Origin: Sphaerotilus montanus
GTDB taxonomy: Bacteria > Pseudomonadota > Gammaproteobacteria > Burkholderiales > Burkholderiaceae_C
DNA length: 64,000 nucleotides
Assembly: GCF_013410775.1 (NCBI RefSeq)
Contig: NZ_JACCFH010000001.1
Location: 1,364,001-1,428,000, forward strand
Direction: 5' to 3'
Position 1 is the first letter of the stretch; each line of letters begins with the position of its first letter. A program made the translations under genes and the position numbers. The notes beneath the pieces are model-generated. The model was not told the DNA's origin and ran no database searches. It saw only the letters and a program-made list of their open reading frames with translations. Below, piece after piece: positions 38,331 through 46,819 of this stretch.

Positions 38331-39830
38331 ATGAGTCTGGCCACTTCCTGCCCCTCCTGCGGCACCGTCTTCCGGGTAGTGCAGGACCAACTGAAGATCT
38401 CCGAGGGCTGGGTCCGCTGCGGGCATTGCCAGGAGGTGTTCAACGCGCTGGAGGGGCTGTTCGACCTCGCACGGCGGGACACCAGGAGCGGTGCACCGGA
38501 TCTCGCCACGCCCGCAACGACCAACCCGACCGATCCCGCGTGGCTGGAAACCCGGCCGGCGATGTTCTCGGACGGCAAGGTGCTGCGCGAACGACAGGAA
38601 GCGCTGCAAAACCGCGCACCGCCGCCTCCCGCAACACCCCCCTCACCCGCCCCGGCAGCACCATTGCCGGCGCCAGCACGCAGCGTGCCCGCCACGCGGG
38701 TCGAGATCAGCACCCGCCGCGCCGCTACCTGGGATCCATCGGTCCAGGAGCCGGAGCGCGGCATGGCGCCCACCCAGCCGGATCCTGGTGCCTGGCGCAC
38801 GACAAGCGCCGACACGACACTGCCGACGCTGCCACCGGACGTGCTGGCGGATCCGGACCCCTTTCCTTCAGGCGACGAGACCGTCTACCCGGCCACGACC
38901 CTCGAATTCCGCTCCGAAGCGTTCAGCGCCTTCGCGGCAGCACGCCTGCAGCGCGAAGGCCGGCCGGACGTCGATCTGCCGCTGGACTGGCCTTCGGCAC
39001 CCATGCCACTGCCGCCATCGACAGAGCCGCCCCCAGCCTCCGAACCGGTCGCCGCGGCCGAAGTCGTGCACACCAGCCCGCAGGAGTCTGGCGAAACCGC
39101 CCCGGAATCACCAGCAGCGACCCCGCCACCCAGCCCGACCCTGCCGTTCATCGACGATCTGGAAAAGACGCTGGACCTGAGTGCCGAGCGCATGTCCAGC
39201 CATGGCGCATCTGTGGAGGAGCGCCCCGCACCGACGACCGCAGAGGAGGCCACTGCCGAGCCCAAGGAGGCCGCTGCGGCGGTGGAGGACGGAACGTCCA
39301 CAACCCAAGAGGTCGCTGTACTGCCGGACTTCGTGCGCCGTGCCGACAAGCAGGCACGCTGGCACCGTCCGATCGTCCGCGCCGCACTGGGCCTGGGCGC
39401 GCTGCTGCTGGGCGGTGTGCTGGTGGCACAGATCGGTCACCAGTGGCATGACCTGATCGCGGCTCGCTGGCCGGTCACGCGCCCCTTGCTGGAGCACGCC
39501 TGCGCGCAATGGCAATGCCAGTTGCAGCCACCACAGCAACTCGACGCACTGGTCGTGGACAGCACCGCCCTCAGCCGACCGCCCGGCAGCGACAGCTACC
39601 TGCTGGGGGTGACGCTGCACAACCGGGCCAGTCACACCGTTGCCGCGCCGCACATCGAACTGAGCCTGACGGACTTGTCGGGTGCCGTGGTGGTACGCCG
39701 GGTACTGGCCCCGACCGAATTCCGGCAGCCGGACCTGCTGGCGGCCTCCAGCGATGCGAGCTGGAGCCTGGAGTTCACCAGCACCAACCAGCGCATCGCC
39801 GGCTACACGCTCGCCGCGTTTTATCCCTGA
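38331..39830 (+). CDS. Zinc-ribbon DUF3426 membrane protein
   Basis: 499 residues. The N-terminal zinc ribbon (MJ0042 type) has four cysteines: C7 and C10 in CPSC and C30 and C33 in CGHC. A long disordered Pro/Ala/Glu-rich region (about 50-340) leads to a single transmembrane helix (about 346-368, AALGLGALLLGGVLVAQIG), and the C-terminal DUF3426 domain is extracytoplasmic. The function is unknown; the position after prmA is conserved in related genomes as I recall. Its last ten bases overlap the end of the convergent peroxiredoxin gene. Confidence 0.9.
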   Translation: MSLATSCPSCGTVFRVVQDQLKISEGWVRCGHCQEVFNALEGLFDLARRDTRSGAPDLATPATTNPTDPAWLETRPAMFSDGKVLRERQEALQNRAPPPPATPPSPAPAAPLPAPARSVPATRVEISTRRAATWDPSVQEPERGMAPTQPDPGAWRTTSADTTLPTLPPDVLADPDPFPSGDETVYPATTLEFRSEAFSAFAAARLQREGRPDVDLPLDWPSAPMPLPPSTEPPPASEPVAAAEVVHTSPQESGETAPESPAATPPPSPTLPFIDDLEKTLDLSAERMSSHGASVEERPAPTTAEEATAEPKEAAAAVEDGTSTTQEVAVLPDFVRRADKQARWHRPIVRAALGLGALLLGGVLVAQIGHQWHDLIAARWPVTRPLLEHACAQWQCQLQPPQQLDALVVDSTALSRPPGSDSYLLGVTLHNRASHTVAAPHIELSLTDLSGAVVVRRVLAPTEFRQPDLLAASSDASWSLEFTSTNQRIAGYTLAAFYP

Positions 39831-40327
39831 GCCTGGGCCAGCAGCGTCGCTGCGTCGCTGACCTCGAACTTGCCCGGGCCTTCGACGTTGAGCGTCTTCA
39901 CGACGCCGTTGTCCACCAGCATCGAGTAGCGCTGCGAGCGCACGCCGAAGCCCTTGGCGGTCAGGTCCAGCACCAGGCCGGTCGCCTGCGTGAACAGCGC
40001 GCCGCCGTCTCCCATCATGCGCACCTTGCCGGCAGCACCGTTCTCGCGGCCCCAGGCGCCCATCACGAAGGCATCGTTGACCGACACGCACCAGATCTCG
40101 TCCACGCCTGCGGCCTTGAAGGCATCGGCCTGGGCGATGTAGCCCGGCAGGTGCTGTGCAGAGCAGGTCGGGGTGTAGGCGCCCGGCAGCGCGAAGATGG
40201 CAATCTTCTTGCCTGCGGTTTCCTTGGTCACATCGAAGGCATTCGGGCCGATCGAGCAGCCATTGCCCTCGACTTCGACGTATTCGAACAGGGTGCCCGC
40301 GGGCAGTTGGTCGCCAATCTTCAGCAT
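39821..40327 (-). CDS. Peroxiredoxin (Prx5/AhpE-like family)
   Basis: 168 residues. The peroxidatic cysteine is C55 in PGAYTPTCSAQHLPGY, the PxxxTxxC signature of peroxiredoxins of the Prx5 group; WCVSVNDAFVMGAWG and RSQRYSMLVDNG match the fold. It reduces hydrogen peroxide and alkyl hydroperoxides, probably with glutaredoxin or thioredoxin as donor. It is on the same strand as the ribosomal cluster but separated from rpsQ by a strong terminator, so it has its own promoter; GGAGAAC precedes the ATG. Confidence 0.95.
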   Translation of the reverse strand: MLKIGDQLPAGTLFEYVEVEGNGCSIGPNAFDVTKETAGKKIAIFALPGAYTPTCSAQHLPGYIAQADAFKAAGVDEIWCVSVNDAFVMGAWGRENGAAGKVRMMGDGGALFTQATGLVLDLTAKGFGVRSQRYSMLVDNGVVKTLNVEGPGKFEVSDAATLLAQAQG

Positions 40328-40370
40328 GGAAGAGTTCTCCGTTCAGGTGGGAAAAGGAAAGAGCCAGAAT

Positions 40371-40409
40371 AAAAAAAACCGGCCGCCAGTATCCCAGCGT
40401 GCCGGTTTT
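40371..40409 (-). terminator. Rho-independent terminator after rpsQ
   Basis: On the minus strand AAAACCGGC, a 17-base loop region and GCCGGTTTT form a nine-base stem that is followed by a run of eight U (plus-strand 40371-40378). It terminates the ribosomal operon. The complementary strand also shows TTTT after the stem, so weak activity in the other direction is possible. Confidence 0.85.
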
Positions 40410-40462
40410 CGCGTCATCCGAGGTCAGCAAGACCCCGGAAACTGTCGCGTATCAGGTCGTTC

Positions 40463-40756
40463 TCAGACCAGACGGGCCTTTTCGATCAGGCGCGTCACAA
40501 CCCAGTTCTTGGTCTTGGAGAGCGGGCGGCTTTCCGAGATCTCGACCAGATCACCCAGCTTGAACTGGTTGGTCTCGTCATGGGCGTGGTACTTGCGCGA
40601 ACGCGCCACGATCTTGCCGTACAGCTCGTGCTTGGCGCGACGCTCGACCAGGACGGTGACCGTCTTGGCGCGCTTGTCGCTGACCACGCGACCGACCAGG
40701 GTGCGGGTGTTCTTCTGCGCCGGAGCGGCAGCAGTCTGGACTTGGGCTTCGCTCAT
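40463..40756 (-). CDS. rpsQ: Ribosomal protein S17
   Basis: 97 residues. The core [23 protein letters not shown] and [25 protein letters not shown] are typical of S17, which binds the 5' domain of 16S rRNA. The N-terminus carries an extension of about 12 residues ([14 protein letters not shown]). Last gene of this ribosomal block; the usual next gene rplN is absent and a terminator follows. Confidence 0.98.
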   Translation of the reverse strand: MSEAQVQTAAAPAQKNTRTLVGRVVSDKRAKTVTVLVERRAKHELYGKIVARSRKYHAHDETNQFKLGDLVEISESRPLSKTKNWVVTRLIEKARLV

Positions 40757-40953
40757 TGGGCGGCTCCCTTCTTCTTCTCGGTCAGGATGGTCCTGGCGCG
40801 AGCGATGTCACGACGCGTCTTGCGCAGCATCGTGTGGTTGGTCAGTTGCTGCGTCGCCTTTTGCATGCGCAGACCGAAATGGGCCTTCAGCAGATCGCTG
40901 ATTTCCTTTTCGAGCGCGGCGACGTCCTTGGCGCGGAGTTCAGAAGCTTTCAT
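40753..40953 (-). CDS. rpmC: Ribosomal protein L29
   Basis: 66 residues beginning [22 protein letters not shown], with [15 protein letters not shown], both standard L29 motifs. L29 lies at the polypeptide exit tunnel. It overlaps rpsQ by four bases. Confidence 0.98.
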   Translation of the reverse strand: MKASELRAKDVAALEKEISDLLKAHFGLRMQKATQQLTNHTMLRKTRRDIARARTILTEKKKGAAQ

Positions 40954-40968
40954 TCATGTTCCCCTTGC

Positions 40969-41385
40969 TCAGGTACCGAACTGGCGCAACACGAAGGTCG
41001 TGCGCAGCGGCAGCTTGGCGGCAGCCAGCGTGAAGGCTTCACGGGCCAGCGCTTCAGGCACGCCATTGAGTTCATAGAGCACCTTGCCCGGCTGGATTTC
41101 AGCCACGTAGTACTCCGGATTGCCCTTGCCGTTACCCATACGCACTTCGGCCGGCTTCTGCGAGATCGGCTTGTCCGGGAAGATGCGGATGAAGACACGG
41201 CCACCGCGCTTGATGTGGCGCGAGATGGCACGACGGGCGGCTTCGATCTGGCGAGCGGTGATGCGGCCACGCTCCGTGGCCTTCAGACCGAACTCACCGA
41301 ACGACACCAGAGCGCCACGGGTGGCGACGCCGGTGTTGCGGCCCTTTTGTTCCTTACGGAACTTGCGACGCGACGGTTGCAACAT
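40969..41385 (-). CDS. rplP: Ribosomal protein L16
   Basis: 138 residues starting [44 protein letters not shown] and [20 protein letters not shown] are diagnostic. L16 shapes the A-site region of the large subunit. It starts three bases after the rpsC stop. Confidence 0.98.
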   Translation of the reverse strand: MLQPSRRKFRKEQKGRNTGVATRGALVSFGEFGLKATERGRITARQIEAARRAISRHIKRGGRVFIRIFPDKPISQKPAEVRMGNGKGNPEYYVAEIQPGKVLYELNGVPEALAREAFTLAAAKLPLRTTFVLRQFGT

Positions 41386-41388
41386 TCC

Positions 41389-42231
41389 TTATTCTCCTTT
41401 GGGGGCGGCCGGTGCAGCAGCACGGACCACGCGCTTGACGCCCGCTTCGCCCGCCGGGGCGCCAGCAGCGGCACCCGGACGGCGGTCGTTGTTGCCACGC
41501 GGCGCGCCACGGCGCTGTTCGCCCGGACGGTCGCTGCGCGGACCACGGCGGCGGCGGTCGTCTTCCGGACGCTCTTCGCGTGCGGCAGCCGGTGCTTCGC
41601 CATTGGCCAGGCGGTCGCCCTTGTAGACCCACACCTTGACACCGATGATGCCGTAGGTGGTCTTGGCTTCCGAGAAGCCGTAGTCGATGTCCGCACGCAG
41701 GGTGTGCAGCGGCACGCGGCCTTCGCGGTACCACTCGGTGCGCGCGATTTCGATGCCGTTCAGACGACCGGCCGACATGATCTTGATGCCCAGGGCGCCC
41801 AGACGCATCGCGTTCTGCATCGCACGCTTCATCGCGCGGCGGAACATGATGCGCTTTTCGAGCTGCTGGGTGATCGATTCGGAGATCAGCTGCGCATCGA
41901 CTTCCGGCTTGCGCACTTCCTCGATGTTCACGGCGACAGGCACCTTGAGCATCTTGGCGAGTTGCAGCTTGAGGTTCTCGATGTCCTCGCCCTTCTTGCC
42001 GATCACCACGCCCGGACGTGCCGAGAAGATGGTGATGCGGGCGTTCTTGGCGGGGCGCTCGATCAGGACGCGCGAGACGGCGGCGCTCTTGAGCTTCTTC
42101 TTCAGAAACTCGCGAACTTCGATGTCTTCAGCCAGCATGGCCGCGAACTGACGGTTGCCGGCGTACCAGCGCGACGACCAGTTGCGCGTGACCGGCAGGC
42201 GGAAACCGATCGGATGGATTTTCTGTCCCAT
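41389..42231 (-). CDS. rpsC: Ribosomal protein S3 with extended basic C-terminus
   Basis: 280 residues against about 233 in E. coli. The KH domain ([15 protein letters not shown]) and S3 C-terminal core ([28 protein letters not shown]) are normal. From about residue 218 it carries an Arg/Glu/Gly/Pro/Ala-rich tail with [17 protein letters not shown]-type stretches, probably disordered. S3 lines the mRNA entry channel. Confidence 0.97.
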   Translation of the reverse strand: MGQKIHPIGFRLPVTRNWSSRWYAGNRQFAAMLAEDIEVREFLKKKLKSAAVSRVLIERPAKNARITIFSARPGVVIGKKGEDIENLKLQLAKMLKVPVAVNIEEVRKPEVDAQLISESITQQLEKRIMFRRAMKRAMQNAMRLGALGIKIMSAGRLNGIEIARTEWYREGRVPLHTLRADIDYGFSEAKTTYGIIGVKVWVYKGDRLANGEAPAAAREERPEDDRRRRGPRSDRPGEQRRGAPRGNNDRRPGAAAGAPAGEAGVKRVVRAAAPAAPKGE

Positions 42232-42246
42232 GGATTTCTTCCTGCC

Positions 42247-42576
42247 TTAGTTGCCAACGGTCACGTAGATGTGCGCGGTGGGCTTGCTGATGCGGTTGCC
42301 GCGGCCTTTGGCCCGTGCGGAGAAACGCTTCAGCGTGGCACCTTGCTCCACGTAGATCGAGGTGACGCGGAGTTCGTCGATGTCAGCGCCGTCATTGTGC
42401 TCGGCGTTGGCGATCGCGCTCTCCAGCGCCTTCTTGATGATGCCGGCGGCCTTCTTCTGCGTGAAGGCCAGGATGTCGAGGGCCTGACCGACCTTCTTGC
42501 CGCGGATCAGGTCAGCCACCAGACGACCCTTGTCGCAGGACAGGCGGACGCCGCGGACGATTGCTTGAGTTTCCAT
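42247..42576 (-). CDS. rplV: Ribosomal protein L22
   Basis: 109 residues: [28 protein letters not shown] at the N-terminus and [24 protein letters not shown] at the C-terminus, whose beta hairpin reaches into the exit tunnel. Standard position between rpsS and rpsC. Confidence 0.98.
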   Translation of the reverse strand: METQAIVRGVRLSCDKGRLVADLIRGKKVGQALDILAFTQKKAAGIIKKALESAIANAEHNDGADIDELRVTSIYVEQGATLKRFSARAKGRGNRISKPTAHIYVTVGN

Positions 42577-42588
42577 CGTCGCCGCTCC

Positions 42589-42864
42589 TTAGCGCTTGGC
42601 TTTCTTGTCCGCCGGGTGACCCTTGAACGTACGGGTCAGCGCGAACTCGCCCAGCTTGTGGCCGACCATCTGGTCGGTCACGTACACGGGCACATGCTGC
42701 TTGCCGTTGTGCACGGCGATCGTGACACCGATGAACTCGGGCAGGATCGTCGAACGGCGCGACCAGGTCTTGATGGGCTTCTTGTCCTTGATAGCGACAG
42801 CCTTCTCGACCTTGTTCAGCAGGTGGTGGTCAACAAACGGACCTTTTTTCAGTGAACGAGACAT
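42589..42864 (-). CDS. rpsS: Ribosomal protein S19
   Basis: 91 residues beginning [20 protein letters not shown] with [22 protein letters not shown], typical S19. It contacts the A-site finger region with S13. Twelve bases separate its stop from the rplV start. Confidence 0.98.
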   Translation of the reverse strand: MSRSLKKGPFVDHHLLNKVEKAVAIKDKKPIKTWSRRSTILPEFIGVTIAVHNGKQHVPVYVTDQMVGHKLGEFALTRTFKGHPADKKAKR

Positions 42865-42877
42865 GAGCTACTACCCC

Positions 42878-43702
42878 TTATTTCTTGCGACGCGACACGA
42901 TCATGTTCTGCGTGCGCTTGTTGTTGCGGGTGCGGTAGCCCTTCGTCAGGGTGTTCCACGGCGAAACAGGCGCCTGGCCCTCGCCGGTGCGGCCTTCGCC
43001 ACCACCGTGCGGGTGGTCCACCGGGTTCATGGCGGTGCCGCGAACCGTCGGACGGATGCCCTTCCAACGCATCGCACCGGCCTTGCCGTACTGGCGCAGG
43101 TTGTGCTCTTCGTTGGAGACTGCGCCGATCGTCGCGCGGCAGTCGATGTGGATCTTGCGCACTTCACCCGAGCGCAGACGCACCTGGGCGTAGACGCCTT
43201 CACGCGCCATCAGCGTCACCGAGGTGCCGGCCGAACGGGCGATCTGGGCGCCCTTGCCGGGCATCATCTCGACGCAGTGGATCGTGGAGCCCACGGGGAT
43301 GTTGCGGATCGGCAGCGTGTTGCCGGCCTTGATCGGCGACTCGGCGCCGCTCAGGACCGTCTGACCGGCTTCCAGACCACGCGGAGCGATGATGTACGAA
43401 CGCTCGCCGTCGGCGTAGCACACCAGAGCGATGTGCGCCGTGCGGTTCGGGTCGTACTCGATGCGCTCGACCTTGGCGGGGATGCCGTCCTTGTTGCGCA
43501 CGAAATCGACCACGCGGTAGTGGTGCTTGTGACCACCGCCCTTGTGGCGAACCGTGATGTGACCGTTGTTGTTACGGCCGGAGTTCTGCTTCTGGGGTTC
43601 CAGCAGCGAAGCTTCCGGAGCGCCCTTGTGCAGGTGCTTGTGAACGACCTTGACGACGCCACGGCGGCCAGGCGAAGTCGGTTTGACCTTGACGACAGCC
43701 AT
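42878..43702 (-). CDS. rplB: Ribosomal protein L2
   Basis: 274 residues, beginning [40 protein letters not shown] and the C-terminal [16 protein letters not shown], with the histidine near the peptidyl-transferase centre, are intact. The start codon shares a base with the rplW stop (TAATG). Confidence 0.98.
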   Translation of the reverse strand: MAVVKVKPTSPGRRGVVKVVHKHLHKGAPEASLLEPQKQNSGRNNNGHITVRHKGGGHKHHYRVVDFVRNKDGIPAKVERIEYDPNRTAHIALVCYADGERSYIIAPRGLEAGQTVLSGAESPIKAGNTLPIRNIPVGSTIHCVEMMPGKGAQIARSAGTSVTLMAREGVYAQVRLRSGEVRKIHIDCRATIGAVSNEEHNLRQYGKAGAMRWKGIRPTVRGTAMNPVDHPHGGGEGRTGEGQAPVSPWNTLTKGYRTRNNKRTQNMIVSRRKK

Positions 43703-44028
43703 TACGCGGCCTCCCCGGAGAAGTTGAGTTCCTGCCCGGCCTTCAGCGACACATACGCCTTGCGCACGTGGTCACGGCGACCGATGCGTCCACCGAAGCG
43801 CTTGGTCTTGCCCTTCTGGTTGACGACCTGCACCGAGTCCACTTCGACCTTGAACATCAGTTCGACGGCGGCCTTGATCTCGGGCTTGGTGGCGTCCTGC
43901 AGCACCTTGAACAACACCTGGTTGTTCTTTTCGGCAATGCTGGTGGCCTTCTCGGAGATGATCGGTGCGACGAGCACCTGGGCCAGACGGCCTTCCGAGA
44001 AATTGCGATTGATGGGAGCGCGGCTCAT
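43702..44028 (-). CDS. rplW: Ribosomal protein L23
   Basis: 108 residues. [27 protein letters not shown] and [25 protein letters not shown] are diagnostic. L23 is the docking site for trigger factor and SRP at the exit tunnel. It overlaps rplD by four bases. Confidence 0.98.
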   Translation of the reverse strand: MSRAPINRNFSEGRLAQVLVAPIISEKATSIAEKNNQVLFKVLQDATKPEIKAAVELMFKVEVDSVQVVNQKGKTKRFGGRIGRRDHVRKAYVSLKAGQELNFSGEAA

Positions 44029-44645
44029 GCGAACATCTCCTGGAGCTTGTCGATCGCACCCTTGGTGACGACGACCTTCTTGTAGAAGACCAGCGACAGG
44101 GGATCGGCGAAACGCGGCTCGACAACCAGCACGTTCGGCAGGTTGCGCGAAGCCAGGAACAGGTTCTCGTCGATCTGGTCAGCGATGACCATGACGTGAT
44201 CCAGGTTCATGGCCTTGAGCTTGGCGGCCAGCAGCTTGGTCTTGGGGGCTTCGACCGACAGCGTGTCGACCACCACCAGACGGCCTTCGCGGGCCAGCTG
44301 CGAGAAGATGGCGGCCATGCCGGCGCGGTACATCTTCTTGTTGATCTTGTGCGAGAAGTTTTCTTCCGGCAGGTTCGGGAAAATCCGACCGCCCCCGCGC
44401 CACAGCGGCGACGAGGTCATACCGGCGCGTGCGCGGCCGGTGCCCTTCTGGCGGAAGGGCTTCTTGGTCGAGTGGTGAACCTGCTCGCGGTCCTTCTGGG
44501 CGCGGGTGCCTTGGCGGCCATTGGCCTGGTAGGCAACGACGACCTGATGGATCAGGGATTCGTTGTAGTCACGGGCGAACACGGCGTCCGAAGCATCGAC
44601 CTTGGCGGACGCTTGGCCTTGTTCATTCAGGAGCTCGAGCTGCAT
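44025..44645 (-). CDS. rplD: Ribosomal protein L4
   Basis: 206 residues. [18 protein letters not shown] and [27 protein letters not shown] form the conserved exit-tunnel loop. In E. coli L4 represses its own operon through the S10 leader; whether it does so here, where rpsJ is missing upstream, is unknown. Its ATG shares a base with the rplC stop (TGATG). Confidence 0.98.
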   Translation of the reverse strand: MQLELLNEQGQASAKVDASDAVFARDYNESLIHQVVVAYQANGRQGTRAQKDREQVHHSTKKPFRQKGTGRARAGMTSSPLWRGGGRIFPNLPEENFSHKINKKMYRAGMAAIFSQLAREGRLVVVDTLSVEAPKTKLLAAKLKAMNLDHVMVIADQIDENLFLASRNLPNVLVVEPRFADPLSLVFYKKVVVTKGAIDKLQEMFA

Positions 44646-45316
44646 CAGTTGGCCCCTTTCTTGAGCTTGACCTTCACGGCGGGACGCACGGTGACAAAGC
44701 CACCCTTCGAACCCGGGACGGCACCCTTCACCAGCAGCAGCTGGCGGGCTTCGTCAACGCGCACGATGTCCAGGTTCTGGGTCGTGACGGTTTCGTCGCC
44801 CATGTGACCGGTCATCTTCTTGCCCGGGAACACGCGACCCGGATCCTGCGCCATGGAGATCGAGCCCGGCACGTTGTGCGAACGGCTGTTGCCGTGCGAC
44901 GCGCGCTGCGAGCTGAAGTTGTGGCGCTTGATGGTGCCAGCGAAGCCCTTGCCGATCGAGGTGCCTTGCACGTCGACGGTCTGGCCAGCAGCGAACATCG
45001 TGACCGGCAGGGTAGCGCCGGCCTTGTATTCCGCGGCCACATCGGCAGTCACGCGGAACTCTTGCAGCAGCTCACCAGCTTCGACACCGGCCTTGGCCAG
45101 GTGTCCGGCTTCCGGCTTGTTCACGCGGGAGGCCTTGCGGGCGCCGAACGTGATCTGCAGTGCGGTATAGCCATCCGTTTCCACGGTTTTGACCTGGGCA
45201 ACGCGGTTGTTGGACACGTCCAGCACGGTCACGGGCACGGTATCACCGTCGTCCGTGAAGATGCGCATCATGCCCACCTTGCGGCCCAGCAATCCGAGAC
45301 GATTGCTAAGACTCAT
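44645..45316 (-). CDS. rplC: Ribosomal protein L3 (first gene of this ribosomal cluster)
   Basis: 223 residues from ATG 45314-45316 ([20 protein letters not shown]), preceded by [23 protein letters not shown] at the C-terminus and [26 protein letters not shown] are typical; the frame is open further upstream but without a good start. It is normally preceded by rpsJ; here only a 218-base noncoding leader lies between it and the small-cysteine-motif genes. L3 helps form the peptidyl-transferase centre. Confidence 0.97.
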   Translation of the reverse strand: MSLSNRLGLLGRKVGMMRIFTDDGDTVPVTVLDVSNNRVAQVKTVETDGYTALQITFGARKASRVNKPEAGHLAKAGVEAGELLQEFRVTADVAAEYKAGATLPVTMFAAGQTVDVQGTSIGKGFAGTIKRHNFSSQRASHGNSRSHNVPGSISMAQDPGRVFPGKKMTGHMGDETVTTQNLDIVRVDEARQLLLVKGAVPGSKGGFVTVRPAVKVKLKKGAN

Positions 45317-45432
45317 GGTTCTTCTCCAATAACCCGACAACGATTGGCCGGGCTGACTAAGTTGTTGCCGCTTCACCCGCACACCCGCCTGAAGGGCGGA
45401 CGGTCGAACGAACCGGAACGACGAAAATGGGC

Positions 45433-45446
45433 GCAATTTTAATTGC
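45433..45446. promoter_or_regulatory. Short palindrome in the rplC leader
   Basis: GCAATT TT AATTGC is a perfect six-base inverted repeat just downstream of the proposed rplC promoter. It could be an operator or a small RNA stem; there is no functional evidence beyond the symmetry. Confidence 0.35.
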
Positions 45447-45463
45447 AGCCCGAAAAGCTCGCG

Positions 45464-45493
45464 ATTATCACACAGCTGTGCGGCTTGGCGCAA
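45464..45493 (-). promoter_or_regulatory. Candidate sigma70 promoter for the rplC operon
   Basis: On the minus strand TTGCGC (45488-45493) and GATAAT (45464-45469), the latter one mismatch from TATAAT, are separated by 18 bases. The predicted start of transcription leaves a leader of about 140 bases before rplC. Support is motif-based only. Confidence 0.5.
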
Positions 45494-45534
45494 GAACTAC
45501 CAGCAAGCGAGCCGCGAGCGAGCGCCTTGGCGGC

Positions 45535-45771
45535 TCACGCGGACCAGCGCAGCACCGCCTCGTCGCGCCAGTAGCGCACTTCGCTGTAGAAGAAGGCCCA
45601 GACACAATCCGTGCAGCCACGCCCGCAGCAACTGACCGGCGCTTCAGGCGCCACAGGCAACGCCACGCCACGCTCGGCCGCACGCGCCTGCACCGCAGCG
45701 ATCAGCGCTTCGGCCTCGGTCTTCAACGCCGGGCGGACAGCCAGCAAGGCCGCATCGGTCCCATCCACCAT
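45535..45771 (-). CDS. Small cysteine-motif protein (oxidoreductase-like family), copy 1
   Basis: 78 residues from ATG 45769-45771. The C-terminal 30 residues carry CCGRGCTDCVW followed by YWRDEAVLRW, a CC-x3-C-x2-C-V-W pattern known from the short oxidoreductase-like domain family, which may bind a metal or act in redox chemistry. It is clearly paralogous to the gene just upstream. The function is unknown. The longer open frame upstream of this start is unlikely to be translated because it overlaps the paralogue. Confidence 0.78.
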   Translation of the reverse strand: MVDGTDAALLAVRPALKTEAEALIAAVQARAAERGVALPVAPEAPVSCCGRGCTDCVWAFFYSEVRYWRDEAVLRWSA

Positions 45772-45775
45772 GGTC

Positions 45776-46006
45776 TCAGTCCGTCCAGCGCAGGATCGAC
45801 TCGTCCCGCCAGTAGGCGACTTCCCCGCAGTAGGCCTCCCAGACGCAGCCGATGCAGTCGCTGTCGCAGCAGTTGGTCGGCTCGGGCGGGGGATCGGACA
45901 GCGCCACCCCCAGGGTCCGTGCGCGGTCAAGCACCGCCCGCACCAGCGCCTGGGCTTCACGGCGCTCGGTCGGGGTCCACTGCTGGAGGGCATCGTCTGA
46001 AATCAT
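45776..46006 (-). CDS. Small cysteine-motif protein (oxidoreductase-like family), copy 2
   Basis: 76 residues from ATG 46004-46006 with GGAGAAT upstream; a TTG five codons earlier is less likely. It ends with CCDSDCIGCVWEAYCGEVAYWRDESILRW, sharing the CC-x3-C-x2-CVW and YWRDE-x-x-LRW motifs with copy 1, plus an extra cysteine. Four bases separate its stop from the start of copy 1. Tandem duplication with divergence is the simplest explanation. No function can be assigned from sequence. Confidence 0.8.
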   Translation of the reverse strand: MISDDALQQWTPTERREAQALVRAVLDRARTLGVALSDPPPEPTNCCDSDCIGCVWEAYCGEVAYWRDESILRWTD

Positions 46007-46035
46007 CCCGCCATTCTCCAATATCCCCGCGCGGC

Positions 46036-46767
46036 TCAGCCGGCCTCGGCCTGCGCGCGGCGGCGCCGCTCGCGGCTGTTCGCCAGATGCGTGCGCATGG
46101 CGGCGCGCGCACCGTCCGGGTCCTGGCTGGCGATGGCGTCGAAGATGCTCTCGTGCTCGGCATTGACGCGGCGCAGGTAGCGCAGCCGCTCCGGATCGAG
46201 CGCCGCGGACGGCTCCAGCCGCGCCCGCGGAATGATCATGCTGCCCAGCGCCGTCATCAGGTCGGCAAAGTGGTGGTTGCGGGTCGCACGGGCGATCTCC
46301 AGGTGGAACTGGAAATCGGCGCCGATCGCGTCCCGCCCGTCCTCCACCGCCTGCACGACCGTGTCAAGCGCCGTGCGCATGGCCTGGAGGTCCTCGTCGG
46401 TGCGCCGCTGTGCCGCCAGCGCGGCCGATTCGGTCTCGACGCCGATCCGCAACTCCAGCACCGCGATCACGTCGCGCAGCGTGGCCATCTGCTCCGGCGC
46501 GATGCGGAACCCCGGCGTGTCGCCCAGCCCCAGCACGAAGGTGCCGATGCCGTGGCGCGTCTCGACCAGGCCAGCCGCCTGCAGCCGCGAGATCGCCTCG
46601 CGCACGACGGTGCGGCTGACAGCGAACTCGACCATGATCGCCGACTCGGTCGGCAGCTTGTCGCCGGGGGCGAACTGGCCGCTGCGGATGCGGTCGCCCA
46701 GGGATTCGACCAATTCGAGCGCCAGGGTACGCGGGCGGCGGCGGGCAGGAATTGACATGGAGGACAT
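46036..46767 (-). CDS. GntR/FadR-subfamily transcriptional regulator of the uronate locus
   Basis: About 243 residues from ATG 46765-46767; a GTG at 46797 and an ATG at 46758 are alternatives. The N-terminal winged helix (LVESLGDRIRSGQFAPGDKLPTE, VSRTVVREAISRLQAAGLVE) and the all-helical FCD ligand domain (ELRIGVETESAALAAQRRTDEDL, FHLEIARATRNHHF) define the FadR subgroup. Many such regulators respond to hexuronates or aldarates. It is the likely partner of the CATCGTACAAC repeats at 60180 and 60280. It follows the LacI gene on the same strand, 52 bases away. Confidence 0.93.
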   Translation of the reverse strand: MSSMSIPARRRPRTLALELVESLGDRIRSGQFAPGDKLPTESAIMVEFAVSRTVVREAISRLQAAGLVETRHGIGTFVLGLGDTPGFRIAPEQMATLRDVIAVLELRIGVETESAALAAQRRTDEDLQAMRTALDTVVQAVEDGRDAIGADFQFHLEIARATRNHHFADLMTALGSMIIPRARLEPSAALDPERLRYLRRVNAEHESIFDAIASQDPDGARAAMRTHLANSRERRRRAQAEAG

Positions 46768-46819
46768 GGGGGGAGAAGCAGGCTGAGGTCGCGTCACTGT
46801 ACCAAGTCAAGTCCCGGCC

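Noticed and set aside
45956-46021. Longer N-termini for the two small cysteine-motif proteins
   Set aside because: The extended frames need TTG or overlap the neighbouring paralogue; the ATG starts with Shine-Dalgarno-like sequence fit better.
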